Source: Conoideocrella luteorostrata (Eukaryota > Ascomycota > Sordariomycetes > Hypocreales > Clavicipitaceae). Taken from it: a DNA stretch of 64,000 nucleotides. Location of the stretch: the NCBI GenBank assembly GCA_032433595.1, contig JASWJB010000116.1, forward strand, positions 1 to 64,000. The letters are read 5' to 3'. Of this stretch, positions 26,675-36,386 are shown in pieces. The notes under the pieces are model-generated. The model made no database searches. It was given only the letters and a program-made list of their open reading frames with translations, and had not been told where the DNA came from. Numbering within the stretch: the first letter of the stretch is position 1; each line of letters starts with the position of its first letter. A program made the position numbers and the translations under genes.

Positions 26675-28015
26675 TTACTTCTCCTTTGCCAACACCATCT
26701 TTTCTCTCTCACTTTTCCTCCTCTCAAACTGCTTCTTGGTGTGTCTTCGTTCATTCTCTTCCTTCCTCTTGATAGACTTGAGTTCCTGCGTCTTAATCTC
26801 GCCTGCTTTCTTGAGAACCGTGGGAACATGCCTGTGTCTCTTTATGCGTCTGATCTCGGGCATGTGGCCGTAGCGTCTTGTCAAGGCGTCGTTATATTCA
26901 AGAGCCTGGCGCTGTTTGGCGGATTTGATACCTCCGCTCTCGGAGGCATTTGCCCTCCATAGACGGATGTTGCCGTCGTCGGAGCCGGAGAGGATGTATT
27001 TGGCATCGGGGGTCCATTTGGCGGCCATGACGCGCTGCATTCTCTTGGTGTGGTAGATGTCTCTGGAGTGGCCTCTGTCACGGTTCCACAGACGGACAGT
27101 TCGGTCCCAGGATGCGGAGACGAGCTCCTCGCCTGTGGGTGAGAATTCCACGTCCATGACTGCGGCGACGTGGTCCTTGAGGACGTTGAGTGCGCGGTCC
27201 ATCTTGCGCATGTCGAAGAGGTAGATGTTGTGGTCTTCGGAGGCGGTGGCAAAGTTGAATGCCTCCATGGGAGACCAGGCAATATGATTGGAGGCGAAGC
27301 TGAGGATAGTCTTGGTGACGGGTGTGGATGTGCGCAGATCGTAGATCACAACGGAGCGGTCGCTGGAGCAGGATGCAAGGACGGATGTCTCTACATAGTT
27401 GAATGCCACATTGGTGATTGTGTCGACCGAGGTAGGCCATTTCAGGACCTCAGGCGCAGCTGTGTGCCGCTCGAGGTCGTAGATGGAGAGAACGCTGGAC
27501 GCGGCTGCGAAGGCGTTTTTCGAGCGGTGGTGCGAGATGCTGGTGAAGGCGCCGTCGCCAAGCCACGACGAGATGGGCGCCGAGTCGGGCTTTGTGTTGT
27601 ACGGGTCGAAGAGCTTGATGGTGCGGTCCGCGGCGCACGTCAGCAGCTTCTGGTCGCGGGTCCACTCCATGCCTTTGACGATGTTTTCATGGGCGGTCGT
27701 GTTCCAAATGGAGTTGTCGCGGTCTGTCAAATCCCACACCTTGACGACGCCGTCACCGCTTCCGCTGGCAAATCGCTCTAGGGCGTTGGGGTCCTTGACG
27801 ATGGAGTAGACGCCGTCGACGTGGCCGCGGCCGAGTTGGCCGATGAATGGCTTGGCATGCATGCGCTCCAGCTTCACGGCATTGAGGGCTCGCTGGTATT
27901 CTCGTGCTCGTTCGAACGGATGGAGGGCCGAGTCGAGATTGCGCGGAAGCTTGGCGGCGTCGGAGCCGGGCGGTTGGTGGTCCGCTAGGGAGCGATTGAG
28001 GGCTTTGATCTTCAT
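26675..28015 (-). CDS. SOF1: WD40 ribosome-biogenesis factor Sof1 (DCAF13)
   Basis: Nucleolar component of the small-subunit processome, needed for 18S rRNA maturation through U3 snoRNP. Intronless, 446 residues from the ATG at 28015, giving the family's standard start MKIKALNRS. Seven WD40-type repeats can be followed, with SGSGDGVVKVWDL, SASWDRTVRLWNR and SGSDDGNIRLWRA the clearest. The diagnostic Sof1 C-terminal domain follows (YNDALTRRYGHMPEIRRIKR), then a long Lys/Arg/Glu-rich tail (KSIKRKEENERRHTKKQFER). The in-frame codons upstream of this ATG have no family counterpart. Transcribed divergently from RPB3 across 466 bp. Confidence 0.96.
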   Translation of the reverse strand: MKIKALNRSLADHQPPGSDAAKLPRNLDSALHPFERAREYQRALNAVKLERMHAKPFIGQLGRGHVDGVYSIVKDPNALERFASGSGDGVVKVWDLTDRDNSIWNTTAHENIVKGMEWTRDQKLLTCAADRTIKLFDPYNTKPDSAPISSWLGDGAFTSISHHRSKNAFAAASSVLSIYDLERHTAAPEVLKWPTSVDTITNVAFNYVETSVLASCSSDRSVVIYDLRTSTPVTKTILSFASNHIAWSPMEAFNFATASEDHNIYLFDMRKMDRALNVLKDHVAAVMDVEFSPTGEELVSASWDRTVRLWNRDRGHSRDIYHTKRMQRVMAAKWTPDAKYILSGSDDGNIRLWRANASESGGIKSAKQRQALEYNDALTRRYGHMPEIRRIKRHRHVPTVLKKAGEIKTQELKSIKRKEENERRHTKKQFERRKSEREKMVLAKEK

Positions 28016-28481
28016 TTTTTTTTTTTGGTTGGCGGCACGACCTGGCAAGTTGGTCGGACTGACAGGGCCAGAAAAAAAAAGGAGATCAAGGGTGATGAAG
28101 AAAGACCGGTCGAGTGGACTGCTGTGATGGTGGGTGGTTTGGTAGACATGGCGGGGATCTTTTTTTTTCTCAAAATGGCCAGTTTGAGGTCCTCATTCCG
28201 TCGGATTAAAGTCCGTCCCCAGCCGATTATAGTAGTTGTGTGCGGGTGCGTGCCTGTAGCGGGACCACCGCGTGCTGCAACAGTAGGGACGGGGCCGCCT
28301 AGAAAGCTTCACGTTCCTCTACGACTACTACAATTCCTTCAGCGACCTCTCATTAACACGACATAGCACAGCCACAAATAGCAGCCATACCCAAGAACGA
28401 AACGAAACGAGTCTGATCAAGAAGCTTTGGTTCGCAGTCGCGGTCGATTAGGCCTCCGCCCCGGCCGCCCTCCAGTTTAAG
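28016..28481. promoter_or_regulatory. Divergent promoter, SOF1 and RPB3
   Basis: 466 bp separate the start codons of SOF1 (-) and RPB3 (+), so the promoters of these two growth-related genes (rRNA processing and RNA polymerase II) must share it. T- and A-runs lie near 28017-28026 and 28073-28080. No factor-binding site could be assigned by eye. Confidence 0.6.
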
Positions 28482-29727
28482 ATGGACGGTTTAAACTACG
28501 ATCCCATGGTGATGGATGGCGAGCCCGAGCAGCCCCAAGTTACTATCTCAGCAGTACGGCGCGGCGCACATGCCTCCTCCGTCTTATTTGAACTGCAGTA
28601 ACTGACCGCTAGCTTTGCCCCTAGGCCGACAGCACACGAGTTGACTTTGCGCTGTCAAAGACCAACCTCTCCTTCGCAAACTCGATACGCAGAGTTATTC
28701 AGGCAGAAGTACCCACCATTGCCGTCGACCTCGTCGAAGTCGAAGTCAACAGTTCGGTGCTTGCCGACGAATTCATCGCCCACAGATTAGGCCTCATACC
28801 ACTCAACGCCAAGGGCGTCAACGAGCTGAACTACTCGCGAGACTGCGACTGTGAACAGTACTGCGAACACTGCAGCGTGACGCTGACGCTGCATGCGCGA
28901 TGCACCAGCGACGAGATCATGAAGGTGTATGCGCGGGATCTGGTCGTCGACGGACGCCATGCCAGCCAGGTTGGATCGCCGGTCATTACTGACGCCGAGG
29001 GCTTGGGGTGCTTGATAGCGAAGCTGCGCAAGGACCAGGAGCTGAAGCTTACCTGCATTGCGAAGAAGGGCATTGCGAAGGAGCATGCCAAGTGGATGCC
29101 TACGTCGGCCGTTGGATTCGAATACGACCCGCACAACAAGTTGCATCATTTAGATATGTGGTTTGAGAATAACACGGATCCCGAAAAGGAATGGTAAGCT
29201 TCCCCCCCAACCCCCTTCCGCCGGCGTATATGGCGGCACTTGAAGACTTCCAGACCCCTTCTTTATGAGTTGTTGCTAATATATAGTGTCCGCCCGACAG
29301 GCCCAAGAGCAAATATGCAGAGTGGGAAGATCCCCCCCAAGAAGGCGAACCGTTCAACTACGATGCCGTTCCGGATCGATTCTACTTCGAGGTCGAGACA
29401 TCAGGGAGCATGGAACCCGACCAGATTGTCCAAGGTGGCATTCGCGCGCTGCAGCAGAAGATTGGCGCGCTGCTTAAAGGATTAGACCCGAAAAAATATG
29501 GAGGTGAGGAACCGGCAGAGTTCGATGGCCCTAGGAGTCCAGATATGAACATGGACGGCGGTACCACGCCATGGCAAGATGGGGGATACACCACTCCGTA
29601 TGGCGGGAACATGACGTCCTACGGTGGTGGGAATACTGCATACGGGGGAGGAGGCGGCAACACTGCCTATGGGGGCGGCTCTGGCGGATACGGTACCACG
29701 CCGTATGGTCAGTCATCGTGGCAGTGA
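28482..29727 (+). CDS. rpb3: RNA polymerase II subunit Rpb3
   Basis: Alpha-like subunit that pairs with Rpb11 to nucleate RNA polymerase II assembly. Read as join(28482-28553, 28625-29193, 29301-29727), 355 residues, with GTACGG and GTAAGC donors. The alpha N-terminal dimerisation motif is clear ([18 protein letters not shown]), followed by [13 protein letters not shown] and a zinc-binding cluster [10 protein letters not shown]. The C-terminal part holds KYAEWEDPP and [10 protein letters not shown], both conserved in fungal Rpb3. The last 60 residues are a Gly/Tyr/Thr repeat tail ([15 protein letters not shown]), longer than in yeast and common in filamentous fungi. The start ATG (28482) follows an in-frame stop-rich leader. 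Confidence 0.96.
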
Positions 29728-29760
29728 GGAACGGTGGCGGCGTTTCGTGGGACGGCTGGG

Positions 29761-30051
29761 GAGAATGTGGAATTTATCTAACGCAGAAATCTATGTAGTA
29801 ACGCTTCGGGTTTGTACAGTATAGTAGATCTTAGCGACAAAGAAGAAAAAAGCGTGGTTACCACCTGTCGCTTCCAATAAATGTTTACTGGACCAAAGTG
29901 CAGTACGGAGAATGTGTGGAATTTACCTTCGCAGAAATCTATATAATAACGCTTCGGGTTGGTACGGTATAGTAGATCTTAGCGACAAAGACGAAATAGC
30001 GTGGCGACCACCTCTCGCTTCCAATAAATGTTTACTGGAACCAAAGTTCAG
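29761..30051 (+). repeat. 147-bp tandem duplication behind RPB3
   Basis: Two direct copies start at 29761 and 29908, both beginning GAGAATGTG and both carrying GATCTTAGCGACAAAG and CCAATAAATGTTTACTGG. Each copy contains an AATAAA hexamer in the position expected for the RPB3 polyadenylation region, so the 3' processing region appears to be duplicated. The copies differ at several sites, so the duplication is not recent. Confidence 0.88.
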
Positions 30052-30767
30052 TTGACTTCGGCCTAAGTTAAATGGGTCTCACCATACCTGGCAGTTTACT
30101 TAATATGAAGTGAGGTGGGCTCGATATTGGCATCTCACGGAGGCCATATTAAGCGCAGTTCACCAAGGTCTACTCCGTACTCCGTACATATAACCCCTTT
30201 TTTACCGACAGGTGTTGGGCAGATAGCTCGATTTTCCAACTTCATGGAGGCTCACATGAGCGGTCCGCCCAAGGCGCGCAGGATGAAAGAGCTTGCCTAA
30301 AATAAAGAGAGAATATCCGCAGGCTGATGGGTTAGCTGGTCATATTTGAATGAAAATAAGAGAATCTTGTTAGCTGAAATAAAGAAAGATAATCTGTAGG
30401 CGTATCTGCAGGTGGATATGCTCTTTAGTTAGAATACGAGAATCTTACTAGCTACAATACAGAGTACGGAGTACAGAGGAAGCATCTGCGGGCGTACGTC
30501 TCTCGAGCGAGACACCAGGTACGTTTTTATCAACCAAGCAAAATACCCAACCTCTTCACCGCTTACACACCATGCACGTCAGACTGTGAAGTACGGCAAA
30601 ACTGTCGACTAAGTGGTACGAAAGTACCAGATGTATTATCAGATGCTGCAGGTATGTTCATGTAGACTCTGATTATGCACAATAATGAGCCGGCCCGTTC
30701 TATACGTAACGCCTTTTTAGTAAAAAAAAGAAAAAAATGCAAACCCCCTCCCTCACCTCCCAATACA
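30052..30767. other. Intergenic between convergent RPB3 and DIC1
   Basis: No supported gene. Contains a double palindrome half (TACTCCGTACTCCGTAC, 30171-30187) and a single half near 30465. Short related segments (GAATATCCGCAGG, GATAATCTGTAGG, GCATCTGCGGGCG) recur at about 60-120 bp spacing near 30310-30500. Confidence 0.6.
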
Positions 30768-31962
30768 TCAAAGTCTCTTTTCGTCAAGGCCTTTGGCTTT
30801 CTTATACATTTTGCGATGCATCTCCAAAAAGACGAATGTGCAAATGGTGTGTCTAAGAGGAATGCGTGTCAGCGGGCCGGACAGTCAGTCATGCCTGTGT
30901 GCAAAGGGAAAGGAGAACTCACGGTCCCAATCTCAAAAAGCTAGGTACCCAGCCCTTGAACATCCATCTCAAACCATCAGTTTTGTAAATATCACCCACC
31001 AACCGAATTATTCCCTGCTTCTGCGTCGACGACATGACCCTCGTCTTGATCACGTCAATTGGACTAGTGGCTGTCGCTGCAGCCAATCCAGCCAGGAACG
31101 ACGCCGAGAAATGTGTTGTTAACGTGTCTCCCAGGGGGGTATAATCAACCAGCAGCCGCTTAAAGGTGTCGTATGTTGCCAATTGGCCTGCCGTCATGAC
31201 TGCCGCGCGACTACTATTAGGAAGCCAGCCTCGGAACCAGCTCATAGGACCTTCTTCTCTCGCCATACGGATCATGCCATCCACGGCATGCTTGTAGTTC
31301 CGTCTCTCGTTCGCGGGCAGGGCAGCATCATGCTGCATGCGTACATTAAGGACATCGGCGAAGTTGCCGGCAATGCCGCCTAGGAAGCCGGACGTTGCGG
31401 CGATGGCGGCCAGAACGGGAAACGACGGTTCCCGGCCGTATTTTGTGTAGCGAGACTTGATTTCTTCATAGACGCCGAAACGGACGGTGGAGTAGGTGAG
31501 TTGGCGGAGGAGGGAGGCTGATATGCCGCTGTATAAGGCGAGAGGTCCGTCGGTCTTGACGATGTGAACGAACGTTCCGCTCATGGATTTGGGCGCATCG
31601 CCTTTGCGCATTTGTAGTCGGACCTGCGAATAACGTTGTAAGATTATCCACCATATGCGCACAGCATTAATGTGTATTCAACTTATCATACCTTGACTAT
31701 TTATATAAGTTAGTCACCAAAGCGCATACTTACCCGAGAAGGAACAGTGGAAGTAAGTTAAGTGAAATGGAGAAAAGTTCAACGTACCCAAATCAAGAGG
31801 ATGCGTCACACAGGCAGCCATGCTACTTGCACTTCCTCCAAACCAAAACGGATACCGAATTGGAGGTCCCATCTTCTTCTTGCGCTGCTCAGCCCGCTCC
31901 TCTTTGGTGAGTTTGCGGGCTGGCGTGGGCTTGGCCATCTCTTCACCGGAGGTGGCGGCCAT
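30768..31962 (-). CDS. DIC1: Mitochondrial dicarboxylate carrier Dic1
   Basis: Inner-membrane carrier that exchanges malate or succinate for phosphate. Read as complement(30768-30852, 30923-31623, 31692-31696, 31788-31962), 321 residues. Exon 2 is a 5-nt micro-exon (TCAAG); with it the first carrier signature reads PLDLVKVRLQ in frame, and without it the frame is lost. The second repeat carries GNFADVLNVRMQ, the Dic1-type variant with Phe where most carriers have Pro; the third carries SPIDVIKTRVM. The last exon, after the GTGAGT donor, encodes the C-terminal HTICTFVFLEM helix typical of the family. Three mitochondrial-carrier repeats, so six helices. The N-terminus is Lys/Glu-rich. Divergent from the mitochondrial PheRS gene. 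Confidence 0.93.
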
Positions 31963-32804
31963 TATGTCAGATGTATTTGCGCGGGCTGGGGAGGCTTACA
32001 GCTGCATTGCACACCGGTATGTGCTGCTCTTTGTCTTTGAAGGATGCAGCGTGCGCATGCGCGTATATGGTGACAACCAGCCTCAACTTTTCGGGAGAAA
32101 ACACCAGCTGCACGAGGAATTAACTGGCGTTGGGCGTAATTCCGTAACCTGGGTTCTTTAGAGGTTTCGGCTTACTGCGCGGTCTCGGCATCGATGTCGG
32201 CTGGCAGAAAAATTGACCCGCTAATAGGCGGTGACGTATTGATCAGGAACATGTACGGGGTAGTCCATCCGGCGTCTTGAACTTGTCTGCCAAGGGTTAT
32301 ACGGAGTATTTTACAATTGATCAATGTTTGCATGGTTGGTAATTCGAATCAAAGTTACATACCTGTGCGCTTTGTGAGTAGTGAAGGTCCCAAGTTTTGC
32401 TCAAGTAAATCTCCTGGCTCTCCAAAAGCCGAACATGCGTTTTGTACTCGCTTGGACACACTTTCAACTTGTTACGGGCCAGCGACTAAGCTATTCGACA
32501 TCCTAGGAATAGCTTAATTTTTGAATTGACAACGGCGGCGAATGTGTAGATGGAAAGAAATGTATCGGACTTCATGTTTTTGAAGAAATGCATTTTTGCG
32601 GCACGGCTAGCGTCGGTAACCCAATTCTAGAAATAACAACTACGTAAACTATAGGGTAGCCCTGATTCGACACAAAGTTCGAAAGGGTCCAACTCAAAAT
32701 CGAGGTTGGAGCTCTCATCTCTTGCATCTGAAGCTCCCAGCACCATTTCGCAGCGACACCGGTTCTAATAGCTGCAGAATGCTACGTCAGTGCTAGAGAT
32801 CGCC
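31963..32804. promoter_or_regulatory. Divergent promoter region, DIC1 and mitochondrial PheRS
   Basis: 842 bp between the two start codons of mitochondrial genes transcribed in opposite directions. One palindrome half, TACGGAGTA, lies at 32300-32308. A small open frame at 32317-32517 has no recognisable content. Confidence 0.5.
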
Positions 32805-34330
32805 ATGTCACTACGGGTTGGGGCCTTGAGTGGCCTGCTACGGTGCAATTGCCAAACGCAGACGCCCCGAGCTTTCGTCCTGCGCCAGACTACTCGTGCA
32901 TTCTCATCGTCAGGTAAGTCAATGTCTCCCTCGCCGTACCATTTAGTCGCATATGCAATCGTACTCATGGCTTCGCAGGCTTTCGACTTTCCTCCAAGCC
33001 ATCAACGAACTCCAATGGATCAGTCTCAATCCGAGGAGCTACCTACACTAAAGATCCAGCATGGTTCAACGTCCCCTCCAACGTGTTGGAGGCTACCTCT
33101 CGAAGACTACATCTCCAGAAAGATCACCCCGTGTACATCACCAGACAAATTATAGAATCGAATTTCCCTCAACCTACTTACAAATACTACAATGAATACA
33201 ATCCAGTGGTGTCGACGAACCAAAATTTCGACTCATTGGGATTTCCACCAAATCATCCCGGCCGAGCCTTGTCCGATACGTACTACATTAATGAAAAGAC
33301 TCTTTTGCGGACACATACAAGCGCTCATCAGGCAGACACTTTCCGAGCAAACGAAAGCGAGGGCTATCTCATCTCCGCCGACGTGTACCGACGAGACGCG
33401 ATTGATCGAAGCCATTACCCTGTCTTTCACCAGATGGAAGGAGCACGGTCTTGGGATCGGGACAAGGTTCCCAATGGGGATATAGCTGCTGCTGTGAGAG
33501 ATGATTTGGAAAAGCTGCCGAAACACAATATTGAAGTCGAAGACCCGAACCCTGCATTTCACGAAGAGCGCAACCCTCTCCAGGACTGCCACTCTGCTGC
33601 GGAAGCACAAGCGATTGGGGAGCATCTCAAGCGGTCCCTCGAGTGCATGGTGGTTGACATCTTCTCCAGGGCAAAGGCGGCCGCCGTCAAAGAGGACCCA
33701 AATTTTGTGGATGAGCCGCTGCGAATGCGCTGGGTGGAGGCTTATTTCCCCTTTACGAGCCCCTCATGGGAGCTTGAGGTGTATTATGCAGGAGACTGGT
33801 TGGAGGTGTTGGGGTCCGGCGTGGTAAGACAGAGCCTTTTCAACAACGCTGGCGTACCGAACAGACTGGGGTGGGCTTTTGGAATCGGAATCGACCGTAT
33901 CGCGATGTTGCTATTTAAGATTCCGGATATTCGTCTGTTCTGGTCCCAGGATCAGAGATTCCTGTCCCAGTTCGAAGGTGTGTCAGACAAGCTCGATACG
34001 CTGAGGCGATTTGCCCCTTTCTCCAAGTACCCTCCCTGTCCTAAGGACGTATCCTTCTGGTTGGCGTCGACATCCGCCGCAGGAGGAAACACGAGGGGCA
34101 ATTTCCACGAGAACGACATCATGGAGATTGTACGCAGCGTGGCTGGCGATGTTGTCGAAGATGTCAGAGTTATTGACGAGTTTACGCACCCGAAGACGGG
34201 GCGAAAGAGTCTGGCATATCGGATTGTTTACCGAAGCCTGGAACGCACTCTGACCAACGAAGAAGCCAATGGCTTTCACGAGGCTGTGAGAGAGGCTCTT
34301 GTGAAGGAGCTGGGAGTTGAGCTCCGCTAG
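32805..34330 (+). CDS. msf1: Phenylalanyl-tRNA synthetase, mitochondrial
   Basis: Single-chain class II synthetase that charges mitochondrial tRNA-Phe. Read as join(32805-32913, 32979-34330), 486 residues. The N-terminus is Arg/Ser-rich without acidic residues (LRVGALSGLLRCNCQTQ...TTRAFSSS), a good presequence. Class II core: HPVYITRQII near the start, LLRTHTSAHQ, DVYRRDAIDRSHYPVFHQMEG, then the motif-3 region GWAFGIGIDRIAML. The C-terminal anticodon-binding FDX-ACB domain follows (RSVAGDVVEDVRVIDEF ... RKSLAYRIVYRS). The monomeric layout distinguishes it from the cytosolic alpha/beta enzyme. The start is the first ATG in frame; the intron joins S-S-S-G to F-R-L-S. Confidence 0.95.
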
Positions 34331-34564
34331 GGAGTCTAGCCATGATTTGTTGCATGTATGGTGTTTAAGCGTCGCGGAAGGGAGAAGTTCAATCTTCATT
34401 ATTGCCCTTGGGATTGATTGTACGTTATATTGTGTAGCTACCAAGCCGCTGCTTGACATCGTGGACATCACTTGATTATGCTGAGCACTTGGAAGAATTA
34501 GAGGAGTTTTAAAAAATGTTTTAATCAAGCAAGCTTTCTACGACTGGGACTGTATAAATTAAGT

Positions 34565-34706
34565 CAAAACAACTATTTCCCCCGTTACTGACCAGTTGTC
34601 TTCTTGTCGTTGCTAACCAGTTGTCTTGTCGTGTTTTCGAACGACCCACGTCCAGACTTGCTTCAGATTAGTCTTGGATAAAACAACCATTTCCCCCGTT
34701 GCTAAC
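34565..34706. repeat. Copy 1 of the Fic 3'-end repeat
   Basis: Matches, with scattered differences, the end of the Fic coding region plus its 3' flank: the CCAGTTGTCTTCTTGTCG / GTTTTCGAACGACCCACGTC pattern also found at 36258-36368 and in the gene's own 3' end at about 36359-36456. It lies directly left of the Tc1-type element, whose TA target is its last base pair step. Confidence 0.8.
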
Positions 34707-34810
34707 TACAGTGGGGGTGCAATAATTTCCAACCCAGCTCGCGTACCGCAACGCGAATCTTGCCTAGATTAGGAAGGTGCCTGCAGCGGCAATCATAATA
34801 TTATGATTAC

Positions 34811-34950
34811 GTGTTTTTCTTCCTGTGTTTTCCTTGCTGTGTTTTCCTTGCTGTGTTTTCCTTGCTGTGTTTTCCTTGCTGTGTTTTCCTTGCTGTGTTT
34901 TCCTTGCTGTGTTTTCCTTGCTGTGTTTTCCTTGCTGTGTTTTCCTTGCT
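34811..34950 (+). repeat. 14-bp minisatellite, ten units
   Basis: Ten head-to-tail units of GTGTTTTCCTTGCT; the first unit has two changes. It lies in the 5' part of the transposon before the transposase start, and explains the apparent Cys/Phe/Leu-repeat reading frame there. Confidence 0.95.
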
Positions 34951-34988
34951 GTATTCCTCTTCATTATCTTTGTTAAATAATATCTATC

Positions 34989-36183
34989 ATGCCTCGAGGC
35001 AAAGAACTATCTGTGTCCTCAAAGCTGCCGGCTTCAGCTATCGTCAAATTCATCGAGAATATTCATACGTGCCCCTAGGCACTATACAATATACCATTTT
35101 AAAGGAGCGGCAACGCGATGAATGCCGTAGTCTTGCTAGGTCTAGAAGACCTAGGAAATTGACCGAAGATGGCCGGGATCACTTGTACGAGGTTATTACG
35201 TCTAACCCATGCATTAAATATATTGACCTTCTGGCAGAGGTTAACTATAAGGTTAAAAAGCACTCTATTCGAAGGCTCTTGAATACTGTTGGAATGCCGC
35301 CAAGCACAATAGGAAGCACAGAGCCTGTCACGTGGTCACCTTCTAGCCACGATATTTATACGACGATATTGTGACTTCCACTGTGACTTCTTTTCTTCTT
35401 CTTAGATAACAGACACTCATGAATATATATTGAATTTGAAGCCGATGATCTAGATCATTGCATAACCCTGTGCAACCCACAAATACAATGCATATAAAAA
35501 AATAGCTCCAATAATAGCGGCTATATCTAAAGGAATAGTATGCTAGGAAGAGGCTTGCCTGGGCTTTAAAATATCGCAATCTTGATTAGACTCGTGTGGT
35601 CTGGTTAGATGAAAGCACAGTAGAAAGGTTATCTAGAATCCGGCTAGAATAGACCTTTACAAGACCTAAGGATTAAATTTTACAACGGGATATCTTTCCT
35701 ATTTTAACTAAGGGCCTAAGCTAGATGTTTTGGGCAGCATTTCGGTATTCTAGCTGGACCAGATTAGTGCCATTAATTGGCAGTGTTAATCGATGGGTGA
35801 CTCTTGACCTCTATAAGGCATTTTTACCGGAATTTATTAGGCTAGGCGATATCTTTATGCAAGATAATGCTTCTGTTTATATTGCTAGGGTTATTCGGGA
35901 ATTTCTAGGCAATTAGGAATTTAAAGTCATGGAATAGCCGCCTTATTCGCCGGATTTAAATCTAATTAAGAATCTATAGGCCTTGATGAAGCAGGAAATT
36001 CATAACCGTCATCCAGAGCTTCGATATGCCCGGAAGAATCAGGCAAATTGGGAGCTATTATGTGAGGCAGCTAAGGAGGCATGGCACGCAATAGATGAAG
36101 GAATTCTGAAAAATCTAGTAGAGACAATGCCCCATCGAGTGGAAGCGATTATAGAAGCAGAAGGCTGGTATACTAAATATTAA
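34989..36183 (+). pseudogene. Tc1-like DD34E transposase, degenerate
   Basis: Starts MPRGKELS at 34989. A one-base frame change soon after leads into a helix-turn-helix region (LKAAGFSYRQIHREYS) and SIRRLL. A solo LTR interrupts it at 35287-35481. The catalytic core follows: VWLDES (first Asp) and FMQDNAS (second Asp). The third acidic residue, 34 positions further in PDLNLI-K-NL, is Lys instead of Glu. Three in-frame TAG stops occur at 35914, 35935 and 35977; at the last two the family normally has Trp. TGG to TAG and GAG to AAG are both TpG-to-TpA changes, i.e. CpA-to-TpA on the other strand, the RIP signature. The C-terminal block ending RVEAIIEAEGWYTKY is preserved. Confidence 0.9.
35287..35481 (+). 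mobile_element. Solo LTR, family 1, copy A
   Basis: Begins TGTTGGAATGCCGCC and ends GTGCAACCCACA, so it has the TG...CA ends of an LTR; TGTTGGAAT is a start typical of Ty1/copia-type LTRs. It is flanked by the 5-bp duplication AATAC (35282-35286 and 35482-35486). It interrupts the transposase frame after SIRRLL. Length 195 bp; no internal retrotransposon region is present. Confidence 0.93.
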
Positions 36184-36257
36184 TATTTACGCGTTGTTGC
36201 CCTGACGACCTGGAGAGTGACCTCTGGGGGGTTGGAAATTTATGCACCCAGACTGTA

Positions 36258-36368
36258 GTTGTCTTCTTGTCGTTGCTAACCAGTTGTCTTCTTATTATGT
36301 TTTCGAACGGCCCACGTCCACATTTACTCTAAATTAGTCTTGGACAACCATTCCCCCGTTGCTAACCA
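36258..36368. repeat. Copy 2 of the Fic 3'-end repeat
   Basis: Continuation, right of the transposon, of the repeat unit that the transposon split, then the Fic 3' pattern again (GTTTTCGAACGGCCCACG, CTCTAAATTAGTCTTGGAC). It runs directly into the genuine Fic gene end. Confidence 0.8.
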
Positions 36369-36386
36369 GTTGTTTTCTTGTCGTTG

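Larger units (their letters stand above)
34709..36255 (+). mobile_element. Tc1/mariner-type DNA transposon, RIP-damaged
   Basis: Terminal inverted repeats are visible: the left end CAGTGGGGGTGCAATAATTT pairs with the right end read in reverse, CAGTCTGGGTGCATAAATTT. TA dinucleotides flank both ends (34707-34708 and 36256-36257), the Tc1/mariner target duplication. The body holds a 14-bp minisatellite, a broken transposase and an inserted solo LTR of 195 bp. Without the LTR and its duplication the element is about 1.35 kb, normal for the class. It is inserted in a repeat derived from the Fic 3' end. It cannot encode an active transposase. Confidence 0.93.

Noticed and set aside
34811..35374. 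187-codon Cys/Phe-rich membrane-like ORF
   Set aside because: The first part is the 14-bp minisatellite translated and the end is transposase plus LTR; not a gene.
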